DNA of 64,000 nt, from NCBI RefSeq assembly GCF_015712165.1, contig NZ_JADPZX010000001.1, forward strand, positions 4,786,001-4,850,000. The letters are read 5' to 3'. Positions 14,046 through 21,505 of this stretch are shown piece by piece (positions within the stretch are counted from its first letter, which is position 1; every line of letters starts with the position of its first letter). Origin of the DNA: Streptomyces spinoverrucosus (GTDB taxonomy: Bacteria > Actinomycetota > Actinomycetes > Streptomycetales > Streptomycetaceae). Below the pieces are notes generated by a model, which was not told where the DNA came from, ran no database searches, and saw only the letters and a program-made list of their open reading frames with translations. The translations under genes were made by a program, and so were the position numbers.

Positions 14046-15430
14046 AGGCCGCGGACCGTGGTGAGCCAGCCGGTGGCCAGGACGACGGCGCCGACCGTCA
14101 TGCCCAGGGTGCCGTTCAGCGGCAGGGCGATGCCGATCGCGCCCCCGAGCACCCAGGACATCTGCAGCAGCGTCTCCGAGCGCGCGAACGCCGAGGTGCG
14201 CACCAGTTCCGGTACGTCCCGCTGGATCAGCGCGTCCAGCGACAGCTTGGCCAGCGCCTGCGAGAACCCGGCCACCGCCGCCAGGCACGCCACCAGGAAC
14301 GCGCTGAAGAACAGCGCCGCCGTGACCGCCACCGCCAGCTCGATCGCGACGACCGTCACGATGATCACCTCCGGCGCCCGCGCCTTCAGCCACGCCCCGA
14401 CCGCCGTGCCGAGCGCGTTGCCCACCCCGGCCGCGACCGCCACCATGCCCAGCGACACCGCCGCGCTCTGCCCGGCCAGCGGATGCTGACGCAGCAGGAA
14501 CGCCAGGAAGAAGATCAGGAACCCGGCCAGGCAGCGGATCGCCGCGTTCACGGCCAGGGCGTGCGTGACCGCGATGCCGACCGTGCGCAGGCCGGGGCGT
14601 TTGACGGGCTTGCGGTGCGGCCCGTGCAGATGCGCCTCGTCCGCGGCGAGCAGCGCCGTGTCCTCGCCCTTGGCCGAGTCGACCTTGTGCGGCAGGGAGA
14701 AGGAGAGGACCGTACCGGCGACGAAGATCACGAAGGCGCCGTACAGCGGCCAGCGCGGGCCGAGCGCCTGGAGTCCCGCTGCGATCGGCGCGGCCACCCC
14801 CGTGGCGAGCAGGCCGCCGAGGGTGACCCGGGAATTGGCCTTCACCAGGGAGAAGCGGGGCGGCAGCAGCCGGGGCACGACGGCACTGCGTACGACCCCG
14901 TAGGCCTTGGACGCCACGAGAACGCCGAGCGCCGCCGGGTACATCTCGATGCTGCCGGTGATCACCGCGCCGGACAGCACCAGCGCGAGCAGCGCCCGGG
15001 CCAGCATCGCGCCCGCCATCGCCGCGCGGCGGCCGTGCGGCAGGCGGTCGAGGAGGGGGCCGATCACCGGCGCGAGGAGCGTGAACGGCGCCATCGTGAT
15101 CGCGAGGTAGAGGGCGACGCGGCCGCGGGCCTCGTCGGTGGGCACGGCGAAGAAGACGGTGGTGGCGAGGGCGACGGTGATCATGACGTCGCCGGCGCCG
15201 TTCACGCCGTGCAGTTCGATCAGTTTGCCGAGGCCGGACTCGCCGGCGCCGTGCGCGTGCGTGGCCTTGCGGATGCCGCGGGCGGGGCCGGTCACCGGGA
15301 AGTGCAGGGCACGGCCGACCGAGCGGAGCCGGCCGCCCGTCCGGCCTGCTCCGCCGCGTTGGTTGTTCCCCTTGACCCCACCCGTCCCGGAGGTGCCCTG
15401 GGGCGACCTTGCGGTTGCCACGACGTTCAT
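13997..15430 (-). CDS. Major facilitator superfamily transporter
   Basis: 477 residues from the ATG at 15430. A soluble, basic N-terminal extension of ~75 residues (Gly/Arg-rich, including GGVKGNNQRGGAGRTGG) precedes 12 predicted membrane helices. Typical MFS loop signatures are GPLLDRLPHGRRAAM near residue 125 and FSLPHKV near 250. A central cytoplasmic loop (DSAKGEDTALLAADEAH) separates the two six-helix halves. Substrate unknown. The last ~15 codons (SARHGGRTRPRVA) lie inside the 43-bp repeat array, so the C-terminus may vary between strains. It is divergent from the DUF3027 gene across 292 bp that holds both promoters but no further gene. Confidence 0.85.
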   Translation of the reverse strand: MNVVATARSPQGTSGTGGVKGNNQRGGAGRTGGRLRSVGRALHFPVTGPARGIRKATHAHGAGESGLGKLIELHGVNGAGDVMITVALATTVFFAVPTDEARGRVALYLAITMAPFTLLAPVIGPLLDRLPHGRRAAMAGAMLARALLALVLSGAVITGSIEMYPAALGVLVASKAYGVVRSAVVPRLLPPRFSLVKANSRVTLGGLLATGVAAPIAAGLQALGPRWPLYGAFVIFVAGTVLSFSLPHKVDSAKGEDTALLAADEAHLHGPHRKPVKRPGLRTVGIAVTHALAVNAAIRCLAGFLIFFLAFLLRQHPLAGQSAAVSLGMVAVAAGVGNALGTAVGAWLKARAPEVIIVTVVAIELAVAVTAALFFSAFLVACLAAVAGFSQALAKLSLDALIQRDVPELVRTSAFARSETLLQMSWVLGGAIGIALPLNGTLGMTVGAVVLATGWLTTVRGLLTSARHGGRTRPRVA

Positions 15431-15722
15431 AGTGCCCTGAGATGGGCGTCGGTAGTGTGCTTCCGGCGCGTATGGACGCGCACTTCGTGGTGATCATGTC
15501 CCGCCGGTGTAGGCCCAGCGGCGGTGAAGGGGTAGCGTGCGTAGCGCGCCGTGGCGAACGTTCTCGGCCGCGCGCCTCTCGGCCATCCCGCAGAATGGAT
15601 GACACAGGTGCGCCCGAGCGCGACAGGGCGCGGACGTCGACGCGGTCCCCAGGTCCGCTCCGTCCGCCCCGTCGCCTTCCGGCAGGCGCACTGAGAGACG
15701 GCGTAGGAGAGAAGCGATACCT

Positions 15723-16649
15723 GTGAGCGCAGCGACAACGCGAAGCCGCACCCCCGACCGCCTGTGCGCCGAGGCCGTCGATCTAGCCCGCGCCGCGGCC
15801 GAGGAGGCCGCCGCGCCCGGCGTAGTCGGGGAGCACGTGGGTCTGGCCTCCGAGGGGGACCGCGTTGTCACGCACTTCTTCGAGTGCAGGGAGCTCGGGT
15901 ACCGCGGCTGGCGCTGGGCCGTGACCGTGGCGCGGGCGTCGCGCGCGAAGGTCGTGACGCTGGACGAGGTCGTCCTGCTGCCTGGCCCGGACGCGCTGCT
16001 GGCGCCGGAGTGGGTGCCGTGGAGCGAGCGCCTGCGCCCCGGCGACATGGGGCCGGGGGATCTGCTGCCCACGGACGCCGAGGATCTGCGGCTGGAGCCG
16101 GGCTGGTCCGGCGAGGAGGCGCCGCTGCCGAACGCCGCGGTCTCCGAGGACATGGCGGAGCTGGTCGAGGCCGAGGACGCCGAGGTCACCGCCGGACCGC
16201 CGGCGACGCTGCCGACCGCGCCCACGCGCGGCTCCATCGCGGCGGTCGCGGAGGAACTGGGCATGCGGCGGGCCCGGGTGCTGTCCCGGTACGGGCTGCA
16301 TGTGGCCGCCGATCGCTGGGAGGAGGCGTTCGGCCCGAAGACGCAGATGGCGCAGGCGGCTCCGGCGGCGTGCGTCTCCTGTGGCTTCCTGGTGCCGATC
16401 GGCGGGTCGCTGGGGCAGGCCTTCGGGGTCTGCGCGAACGAGTTCTCACCGGCCGACGGCCGGATGGTGTCGCTTTCGTACGGGTGCGGGGGGCACTCCG
16501 AGGCGGCGGTCATGCCGAAGCCGCCGCAGCCGGCTCCGCCGGTGATCGACGAGACGCGGGTGGATCCGTTTCCACTGCGACCGGCGCGTGATTCGGGCTC
16601 CGTGCCGGAGGTCTCCGACGAGTCGGCGGCGGAGTTGGGGCATTCGTAG
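15723..16649 (+). CDS. DUF3027 protein, conserved actinobacterial
   Basis: 308 residues from a GTG with GGAGAG upstream. It matches DUF3027: RLCAEAVDLARAAAEE at the start, THFFECRELGYRGWRWAVTVAR near residue 55, VVTLDEVVLLPGPDALLAPEWVPW near residue 80, and a cysteine-containing C-terminal region (AACVSCGFLVPI, GVCANEFSPADGRMVS, YGCGGHSE) that could bind a metal. Function is not established. Streptomyces members sit close to the MFS and cold-shock genes as here. The acidic linker at residues 120-165 is low complexity. Confidence 0.9.
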   Translation: MSAATTRSRTPDRLCAEAVDLARAAAEEAAAPGVVGEHVGLASEGDRVVTHFFECRELGYRGWRWAVTVARASRAKVVTLDEVVLLPGPDALLAPEWVPWSERLRPGDMGPGDLLPTDAEDLRLEPGWSGEEAPLPNAAVSEDMAELVEAEDAEVTAGPPATLPTAPTRGSIAAVAEELGMRRARVLSRYGLHVAADRWEEAFGPKTQMAQAAPAACVSCGFLVPIGGSLGQAFGVCANEFSPADGRMVSLSYGCGGHSEAAVMPKPPQPAPPVIDETRVDPFPLRPARDSGSVPEVSDESAAELGHS

Positions 16650-16678
16650 GCGTGCGGGTGTGAGGGTGGTCGCGGTCC

Positions 16679-16745
16679 CTGGGGGCCGCGCCCCCAGACC
16701 CCTCGGCCTTGCGGCCTCTTCCTCGAACGCCGGACGGCCGAGACG
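16679..16745. repeat. Dispersed Streptomyces intergenic stem-loop repeat
   Basis: CTGGGGG (16679-16685) and CCCCCAG (16691-16697) form a 7-bp stem, followed by ACCCCT and a CGAACGCCGGACGG element. This combination recurs in many Streptomyces intergenic regions by my recollection. It can act as a terminator for the DUF3027 gene. Confidence 0.55.
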
Positions 16746-16825
16746 GCCGGCGCCGCTGACATGGTGAAGTCACCGTCGTCCCGTGCTCGCGATACCTTCT
16801 CCTCACGGCGATGAGGAGAGTGAAC

Positions 16826-19800
16826 GTGAGCAAGTTCGTGCGGCCGGCGGCCGAGGGGGCCGATCCGTTCGGCACCGCCCGGCTGCGGCGCGGAGTGCTG
16901 GACGCGTGGGCCACCAGTCCGGCGCGGTTCCGGGAGGACGCCAACGCCGAGGAGGACCTCGTCCTCGGTGGCTACCGGGACCGGCTCGTCGTCGAGCTGG
17001 CCCAGAACGCCGCCGACGCGGCCGCCCGCGCCGGCGTGCCCGGCCGGCTGCGTCTCACCCTCCGTGACGGTGTCCTCGTCGCCGCCAACACCGGCGCCCC
17101 GCTGGACGCGGCCGGCGTCGAGTCGCTGGCCACGCTGCGGGCCTCCGCCAAGCGGGACACGCCGACGGTCGGCCGGTTCGGCGTCGGCTTCGCGGCCGTC
17201 CTCGCTGTCACCGACGAGCCCGCCGTCGTCGGCCGGCACGGCGGTGTCCGCTGGTCCCTCGCCGAGGCCCGTGACCTCGCCGCCGACACCGCCCGGCACA
17301 GCCCCGGGCTGGGCGACGAGATCCGGCGCCGGGACGGTCACGTACCCCTGCTGCGGTTGCCGTTCGCCGCCGAAGGAACCGCTCCCGACCCGTACGACAC
17401 CGTCGTCATCCTGCCCCTGCGCGACGCGGCCGCCGCCGACCTGGCCGAACGGCTCCTGCACGCCGTCGACGACAGCCTGCTGCTCACCCTGTCGGGACTG
17501 GAGGAGGTCGTCGTCGAGATCGGCGCCGACGCTCCCCGCACGCTGTGTCGGCGGGCCGAGGGTGCCCTGACCGTCGTGGAGGACTCGCGGGACGGCACCA
17601 CTCGGTGGCGTACCGCCGCCGCGCACGGGCCGCTCACGCCCGAACTGCTCGCCGACCGGCCGGTCGAGGAGCGGCTGCGCCCGTACTGGTCGCTCACCTG
17701 GGCGGTGCCCGTGGACGGCGACGACACCCCCGCACGCCCGCGCACCAGCCCCGTCGTCCACGCCCCCACCCCCAGCGACGAGCCCCTCGGCGTGCCCGCC
17801 CTGCTCATCGCGTCCTTCCCGCTGGACACCACCCGGCGGCACGCCGCCCCCGGCCCGCTGACCGACTTCCTGGTCGGCAAGGCCGCCGACGCGTACGCCG
17901 AACTGCTCGCCGAGTGGCGGCCGGTGACCGAGGGGATCATCGACCTGGTGCCCGGCCCGCTGGGCAAGGGCGAACTGGACGGGGCGCTGCGGCAGGCGAT
18001 CCTTCAGCGGCTGCCGCGCACGTCCTTCCTGCCTCCGGCCGGTACCGGGCCCGACGAGGACCTGCCCGAGTCGCTGCGGCCGCGTGACGCCGAGGTCGTC
18101 GAGGGCGCCGGGGCGGAGACCGTGCGCGTGCTCGCCGAGGTGCTGCCCACCCTGCTGCCCGCCGGGCTGGAGCGCCGGGTGGAGCTGCGCACGCTGGGCG
18201 TCGCCCGGGTCCGGCTGACCGACGCCGTCGACCGGCTGGCCGGGCTGGAGAAGGAGCCCGGCTGGTGGCGGCGGCTGTACGACAGCCTCGCGGGCGTCGA
18301 CCCCGACCGGCTCTCCGGCCTGCCCGTACCGCTGGCGGACGGCCGTACGACCATCGGCCCCCGCCAGGTCCTCCTCCCCACCCCCGACGCCGTCCGTATC
18401 GACCCCGAGATCCTCGCCCGGCTCGGCCTGAAGGTCGCCCACCCGGACGCCGCGCACCCGCTGCTGGAGAAGCTGGGCGCGCTGCCCGCGACACCCCGCG
18501 CGGTCCTGACCACCCCGCAGGTGCGGGCCGCGGTCGCGGGCTCCCTCGACGACGAGGGCGGCCCGTCCTGGGAGGAGGACGCGCTGGACGCCGAGGAGCT
18601 GGCGGACACCGTCCTCTCTCTCGTCCGCGACGCCGGTCTCGAACCCGGTGACGAACCCTGGCTGGGCGCCCTCGCGCTCCCCGACGAGGAGGGGGAGCCG
18701 GCCCCCGCAGGCGAACTGGTCTTTTCCGGCAGCCCCTTCGCGCGGGTCATGCGCGAGGGCGAACTTGCCGCAGTCGACGCCGAGTTGGCCGAACGCTTCG
18801 GCGAGGAGCCGCTCGCCGCGTGCGGTGTGCTGGTCAACTTCGCCCTCGTACGCGCCACCGACGTCGTCCTCGACCCCGACGAACTGGAGCCCCGCGAAGG
18901 GGACTACGCCGAGCCGGACGACCCCGGTCTGCTGGACGCGGTGGACGTGTGGTGCGAGGACATCCTCGACCGCTTCCCCGACTCGCCGGTGCCGCCGGTC
19001 GCCACCGAGCTGGTCGCCGTACGGGACCTGGACCTGGTGGACGACGACAAGTGGCCGCAGGCCCTCGCCCTGCTCGCCCAGCCGCCGCTGCGGGACGCGC
19101 TCACGCAGCCGGTACGGATCCTGCTGCCCGACGGCACACATGAGGTCGTACGGCCGTACACCGCGTGGTGGCTGCGGGGTCACCCGGTGCTGGACGGCCG
19201 CCGCCCGGCCGGTCTCCTCGCCTCCGGCGGCGACCCGCTCCTGCGCGGCCTGTACGACGAGGCCGACGCGACGGGTTTCCACGACGAGCAGGTGCTCCGG
19301 GCGCTCGGCGTACGCACCTCGGTGGCGGCCCTCCTCGACGAGCCGGGCGGCGCGGCCGAGCTGCTGGACCGGCTCGCCGACCCCGAGCGGTCCCTCACCG
19401 GCGCCCAACTGCACGCCCTCTACGGCGCGTTGGCCGAGCTGGACCCCGAGCAGGTGACGCTCCCGGACGAGGTGCGCGCGGTCGTCGACGGCCGGGTCGA
19501 GGTCGTGGACGCGGCCGACGCGGTGGTCGTCGACTCGCCCGACCTGCTGCCCTTCACCGAGGGCGTGCCCCTGCTGCCGGTGCCGCCGTCCCGGGCGGTC
19601 GAGCTGGCGGAGCTGTTCCAGGTGCGGCGGCTGAGCGAGTCCGTGACGGGTTCGGTGGACTCCGAGGGCACCGAGCACGACGTACCGGAGCCGGTACGGG
19701 TGCTGCTGGGCGCGCGGACCCCGCAGTCGTACGTCGAGCACGAGGAGCTCGTCGTGGACGGTGTGGAGATCGACTGGCGGCTGACCGACGACGGCGTGCT

Positions 19801-19939
19801 GCACGCGGCGACCCTGGAGGGCGTCGCGGCCGGGCTGGCCTGGGCGGCGGGGCAGTGGCCGCGGCGGTTCGAGGTGGCGGCGCTGCTGGAGGATCCGTCG
19901 CGGACGGAGGAGCTGGCTCGGGATCGCTGGTTCGACTGA
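16826..19939 (+). CDS. Sacsin/Hsp90-like GHKL ATPase, large cytoplasmic protein
   Basis: 1037 residues from the GTG at 16826, chosen because GAGGAG sits 8 nt upstream; ATG 16811 would overlap that site. The N-terminal ~220 residues are a GHKL ATP-binding domain of the sacsin N-terminal type: VVELAQNAADAAARAG (Glu and Asn of motif N, about residue 55), DGVLVAANTGAPLD (DxGxP equivalent) and VGRFGVGFAAVLAV (glycine-rich lid). The long remainder is helical and acidic without recognised domains. Annotated in Streptomyces as molecular chaperone Hsp90-like; no client is known. It is monocistronic and ends at a strong terminator. Confidence 0.85.
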   Translation: MSKFVRPAAEGADPFGTARLRRGVLDAWATSPARFREDANAEEDLVLGGYRDRLVVELAQNAADAAARAGVPGRLRLTLRDGVLVAANTGAPLDAAGVESLATLRASAKRDTPTVGRFGVGFAAVLAVTDEPAVVGRHGGVRWSLAEARDLAADTARHSPGLGDEIRRRDGHVPLLRLPFAAEGTAPDPYDTVVILPLRDAAAADLAERLLHAVDDSLLLTLSGLEEVVVEIGADAPRTLCRRAEGALTVVEDSRDGTTRWRTAAAHGPLTPELLADRPVEERLRPYWSLTWAVPVDGDDTPARPRTSPVVHAPTPSDEPLGVPALLIASFPLDTTRRHAAPGPLTDFLVGKAADAYAELLAEWRPVTEGIIDLVPGPLGKGELDGALRQAILQRLPRTSFLPPAGTGPDEDLPESLRPRDAEVVEGAGAETVRVLAEVLPTLLPAGLERRVELRTLGVARVRLTDAVDRLAGLEKEPGWWRRLYDSLAGVDPDRLSGLPVPLADGRTTIGPRQVLLPTPDAVRIDPEILARLGLKVAHPDAAHPLLEKLGALPATPRAVLTTPQVRAAVAGSLDDEGGPSWEEDALDAEELADTVLSLVRDAGLEPGDEPWLGALALPDEEGEPAPAGELVFSGSPFARVMREGELAAVDAELAERFGEEPLAACGVLVNFALVRATDVVLDPDELEPREGDYAEPDDPGLLDAVDVWCEDILDRFPDSPVPPVATELVAVRDLDLVDDDKWPQALALLAQPPLRDALTQPVRILLPDGTHEVVRPYTAWWLRGHPVLDGRRPAGLLASGGDPLLRGLYDEADATGFHDEQVLRALGVRTSVAALLDEPGGAAELLDRLADPERSLTGAQLHALYGALAELDPEQVTLPDEVRAVVDGRVEVVDAADAVVVDSPDLLPFTEGVPLLPVPPSRAVELAELFQVRRLSESVTGSVDSEGTEHDVPEPVRVLLGARTPQSYVEHEELVVDGVEIDWRLTDDGVLHAATLEGVAAGLAWAAGQWPRRFEVAALLEDPSRTEELARDRWFD

Positions 19940-19956
19940 GCCGTTCGAGCGCGCCA

Positions 19957-19984
19957 CAGGGGCCGTCCCTTCGGACGGCCCCTG
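19957..19984. terminator. Bidirectional intrinsic terminator
   Basis: CAGGGGCCGTCC and GGACGGCCCCTG form a perfect 12-bp stem with loop CTTC. It separates the sacsin-like gene from the convergent 76-residue gene. A G/C-rich stem without a U tract is normal for Streptomyces. Confidence 0.85.
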
Positions 19985-19993
19985 CGCGTTTCG

Positions 19994-20224
19994 TCAGTCC
20001 GCCTCGGGTTCCAGGAAGTAGTCGTACTTCTCCAGGTCGAGAGCGATACGGGTCAGCTGCTGGAAGCGCTCGGCGTGCTCCTGCTTCAGCGGGTACACGT
20101 CGGCCAGCTGGTCCGCCGGCATCCCCAGGAGTTCGCCGAAGGCTTCGGCGCCGACGGCGGTGACGTCGGTGGACGAGTCGGGGAAGTCCTCGTCCTTCGC
20201 GTAGCGGGTGACAAGGAAGATCAC
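19994..20224 (-). CDS. Probable orphan immunity protein of a contact-toxin pair
   Basis: 76 acidic residues, GTG start, with GGAAGG 7 nt upstream. The GTG overlaps the stop (TGA 20221-20223) of a colicin-E3-type toxin remnant, which is the usual toxin-immunity coupling. The C-terminal segment RIALDLEKYDYFLEPEAD resembles the ISKFDYFV end of cloacin/E3 immunity proteins, but this is a weak visual match. Without the upstream remnant I would have called it an unknown small protein. The gene itself looks intact. If the toxin is dead it may persist as protection against sister-strain toxins. Confidence 0.6.
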   Translation of the reverse strand: MIFLVTRYAKDEDFPDSSTDVTAVGAEAFGELLGMPADQLADVYPLKQEHAERFQQLTRIALDLEKYDYFLEPEAD

Positions 20225-20340
20225 GGTGTTACCTTCCGGGACGGGTCTGCGGGCTTGGTCCGGGCACCAGTGTCCGGGTCGAACTCCCCGGGGTGCTTGC
20301 CGCGCTTGTTGTACTTCTCGACCGTGCCGTCGTCGGCGGA
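20221..20340 (-). pseudogene. C-terminal remnant of a polymorphic toxin (colicin E3-like cytotoxic domain)
   Basis: Reading leftwards from about 20331, the frame gives GTVEKYNKRGKHPGEFDPDT then GARTKPADPSRKVTP and a stop. This matches the end of E3/cytotoxic-type ribonuclease domains (HGxVExYxxxGxHxGEFDPxTGxxxKPAxPxR). Nothing upstream in this frame continues the domain: the sequence there belongs to an FG-GAP protein on the other strand. The catalytic core is therefore missing. The remnant's stop overlaps the GTG of the 76-residue gene. Confidence 0.65.
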
Positions 20341-20463
20341 GACTTCGACGGCGACGGCAAGGCCGACCTGGCGGTCATGGCGTACAACGGCGACCTGCAC
20401 CTGTACGCGGGTGACGGCAAGGGCGCGCTGGCGGCCGGCAAGAGCATGTGGCCGAAGGTCTAG
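20332..20463 (+). pseudogene. C-terminal remnant of an FG-GAP/VCBS repeat protein
   Basis: The plus-strand frame reads GGDFDGDGKADLAVMAYNGD then LHLYAGDGKGALAAGKSMWPKV and TAG at 20461. DFDGDGKADL is the calcium-binding FG-GAP repeat motif of secreted beta-propeller proteins. There is no start or signal peptide; the 5' side runs straight into the toxin remnant of the opposite strand. The breakpoint lies at about 20328-20340. The following 115 bp up to the secreted gene at 20579 contain nothing recognisable. Confidence 0.6.
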
Positions 20464-20578
20464 GCCCTCCCGCGCTGTGCGCCAACTTCACCTGCCCGAG
20501 CAACCGTTCCCCTCACTCGCCTATCTGATCAAGTGAGCCACCAGGCTTCGAGATCACTCGCGATCATCTGGGGAACGC

Positions 20579-21493
20579 ATGCGCATACGAGCCACTGTCG
20601 CCACCGTCACCGGCGCCCTGGCCCTCTCCACCCTCGCCGTACCGGCCGTGCACGCCGCCGGGGACGACGGCCTCGACCACCGCGAGGCGCTCGCGAAGAT
20701 CAGCCAGGCCGCCCACAGGGACGGCGGCAGAGCTCCGGACGCCGGCCGGCCGTACCCGCTGAACGTCACCTTCTCCCACTTCAGGGTCACCAAGGCGATC
20801 AAGGTCGGCGCCACCGGCCGCTACTCCACCACGGTCACCTACAGGCTGACCCACGGCGCGGACGTCGACATCGAGGCAGAGGACTTCATAACCAACCCCG
20901 TCCTCTACCGCGGTTCGCTCGCCGCCCCGAGCAGTGTCCCCCTCACCGGCGTCAAGCCCGCCACCTGCACGGCCAACTCCGCGACCGTCGCCACCTGCAC
21001 CGGAAAGATCGACATCTACCCGGGCAGCGGAGACCTGCTCAACTCCAACGCCGGCACCTGGAAGGGCGCGGCCACCGCCACCGCGCTCAACGGCCAGGAC
21101 CCGGCGGGCGAGGAGTTCGACAACACCAAGGTCGGTTACGCGGAGAAGGAGGACCTCGGCACCACCCTGGTCCAGCGTGCCTCGCAGCTGACGGTGAACG
21201 CCTCGCCGGAGCCGGTGCAGAAGGGCAAGACCCTCACCGTCACCGGCAGGCTCACCCTCGCCAACTGGGAGACCGGTAAGTACGTCGGCTACTCCACCCA
21301 GCCGGTGGAGCTGCAGTTCCGCAAGAAGAGCGCCACGACGTACACCAAGGTCAAGACCGTCAAGACCAACACCAAGGGCGACCTGAAGACGACCGTCAAG
21401 GCGTCGCTGGACGGCTACTACCGCTTCGTCTTCAAGGGCACGACGAGGACCACGGCGGTCAACGCCGCGGGCGACTTCGTCGACGTCAAGTAG
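20579..21493 (+). CDS. Secreted protein with beta-rich C-terminal domain, unknown
   Basis: 304 residues with a clear Sec signal peptide (MRIRATVATVTGALALSTLA, cleavage about VHA|AGDDG). The mature protein has two parts. Residues ~60-195 are a calcium-channel/Ig-like region with the single Cys pair ATCTANSATVATCTGK. Residues 205-304 form an Ig-like fold (LTVNASPEPVQKGKTLTVTG, VELQFRKKSATTYTKVKTV, DGYYRFVFKGTTRT). Such modules occur in exported Streptomyces proteins that bind the wall or other proteins. No catalytic motif. The ATG has only a weak GGGGAA upstream. Confidence 0.75.
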   Translation: MRIRATVATVTGALALSTLAVPAVHAAGDDGLDHREALAKISQAAHRDGGRAPDAGRPYPLNVTFSHFRVTKAIKVGATGRYSTTVTYRLTHGADVDIEAEDFITNPVLYRGSLAAPSSVPLTGVKPATCTANSATVATCTGKIDIYPGSGDLLNSNAGTWKGAATATALNGQDPAGEEFDNTKVGYAEKEDLGTTLVQRASQLTVNASPEPVQKGKTLTVTGRLTLANWETGKYVGYSTQPVELQFRKKSATTYTKVKTVKTNTKGDLKTTVKASLDGYYRFVFKGTTRTTAVNAAGDFVDVK

Positions 21494-21505
21494 AACGCCC
21501 CGGCG

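Noticed and set aside
13740..15605. Pro/His/Arg-rich protein encoded through the repeat array
   Set aside because: The 42-44 bp period is not codon-phased, so no consistent repeated peptide is produced.
15494..19957. 1487-codon minus-strand frame
   Set aside because: Covers DUF3027 and the sacsin-like gene antisense; composition typical of GC-bias shadows.
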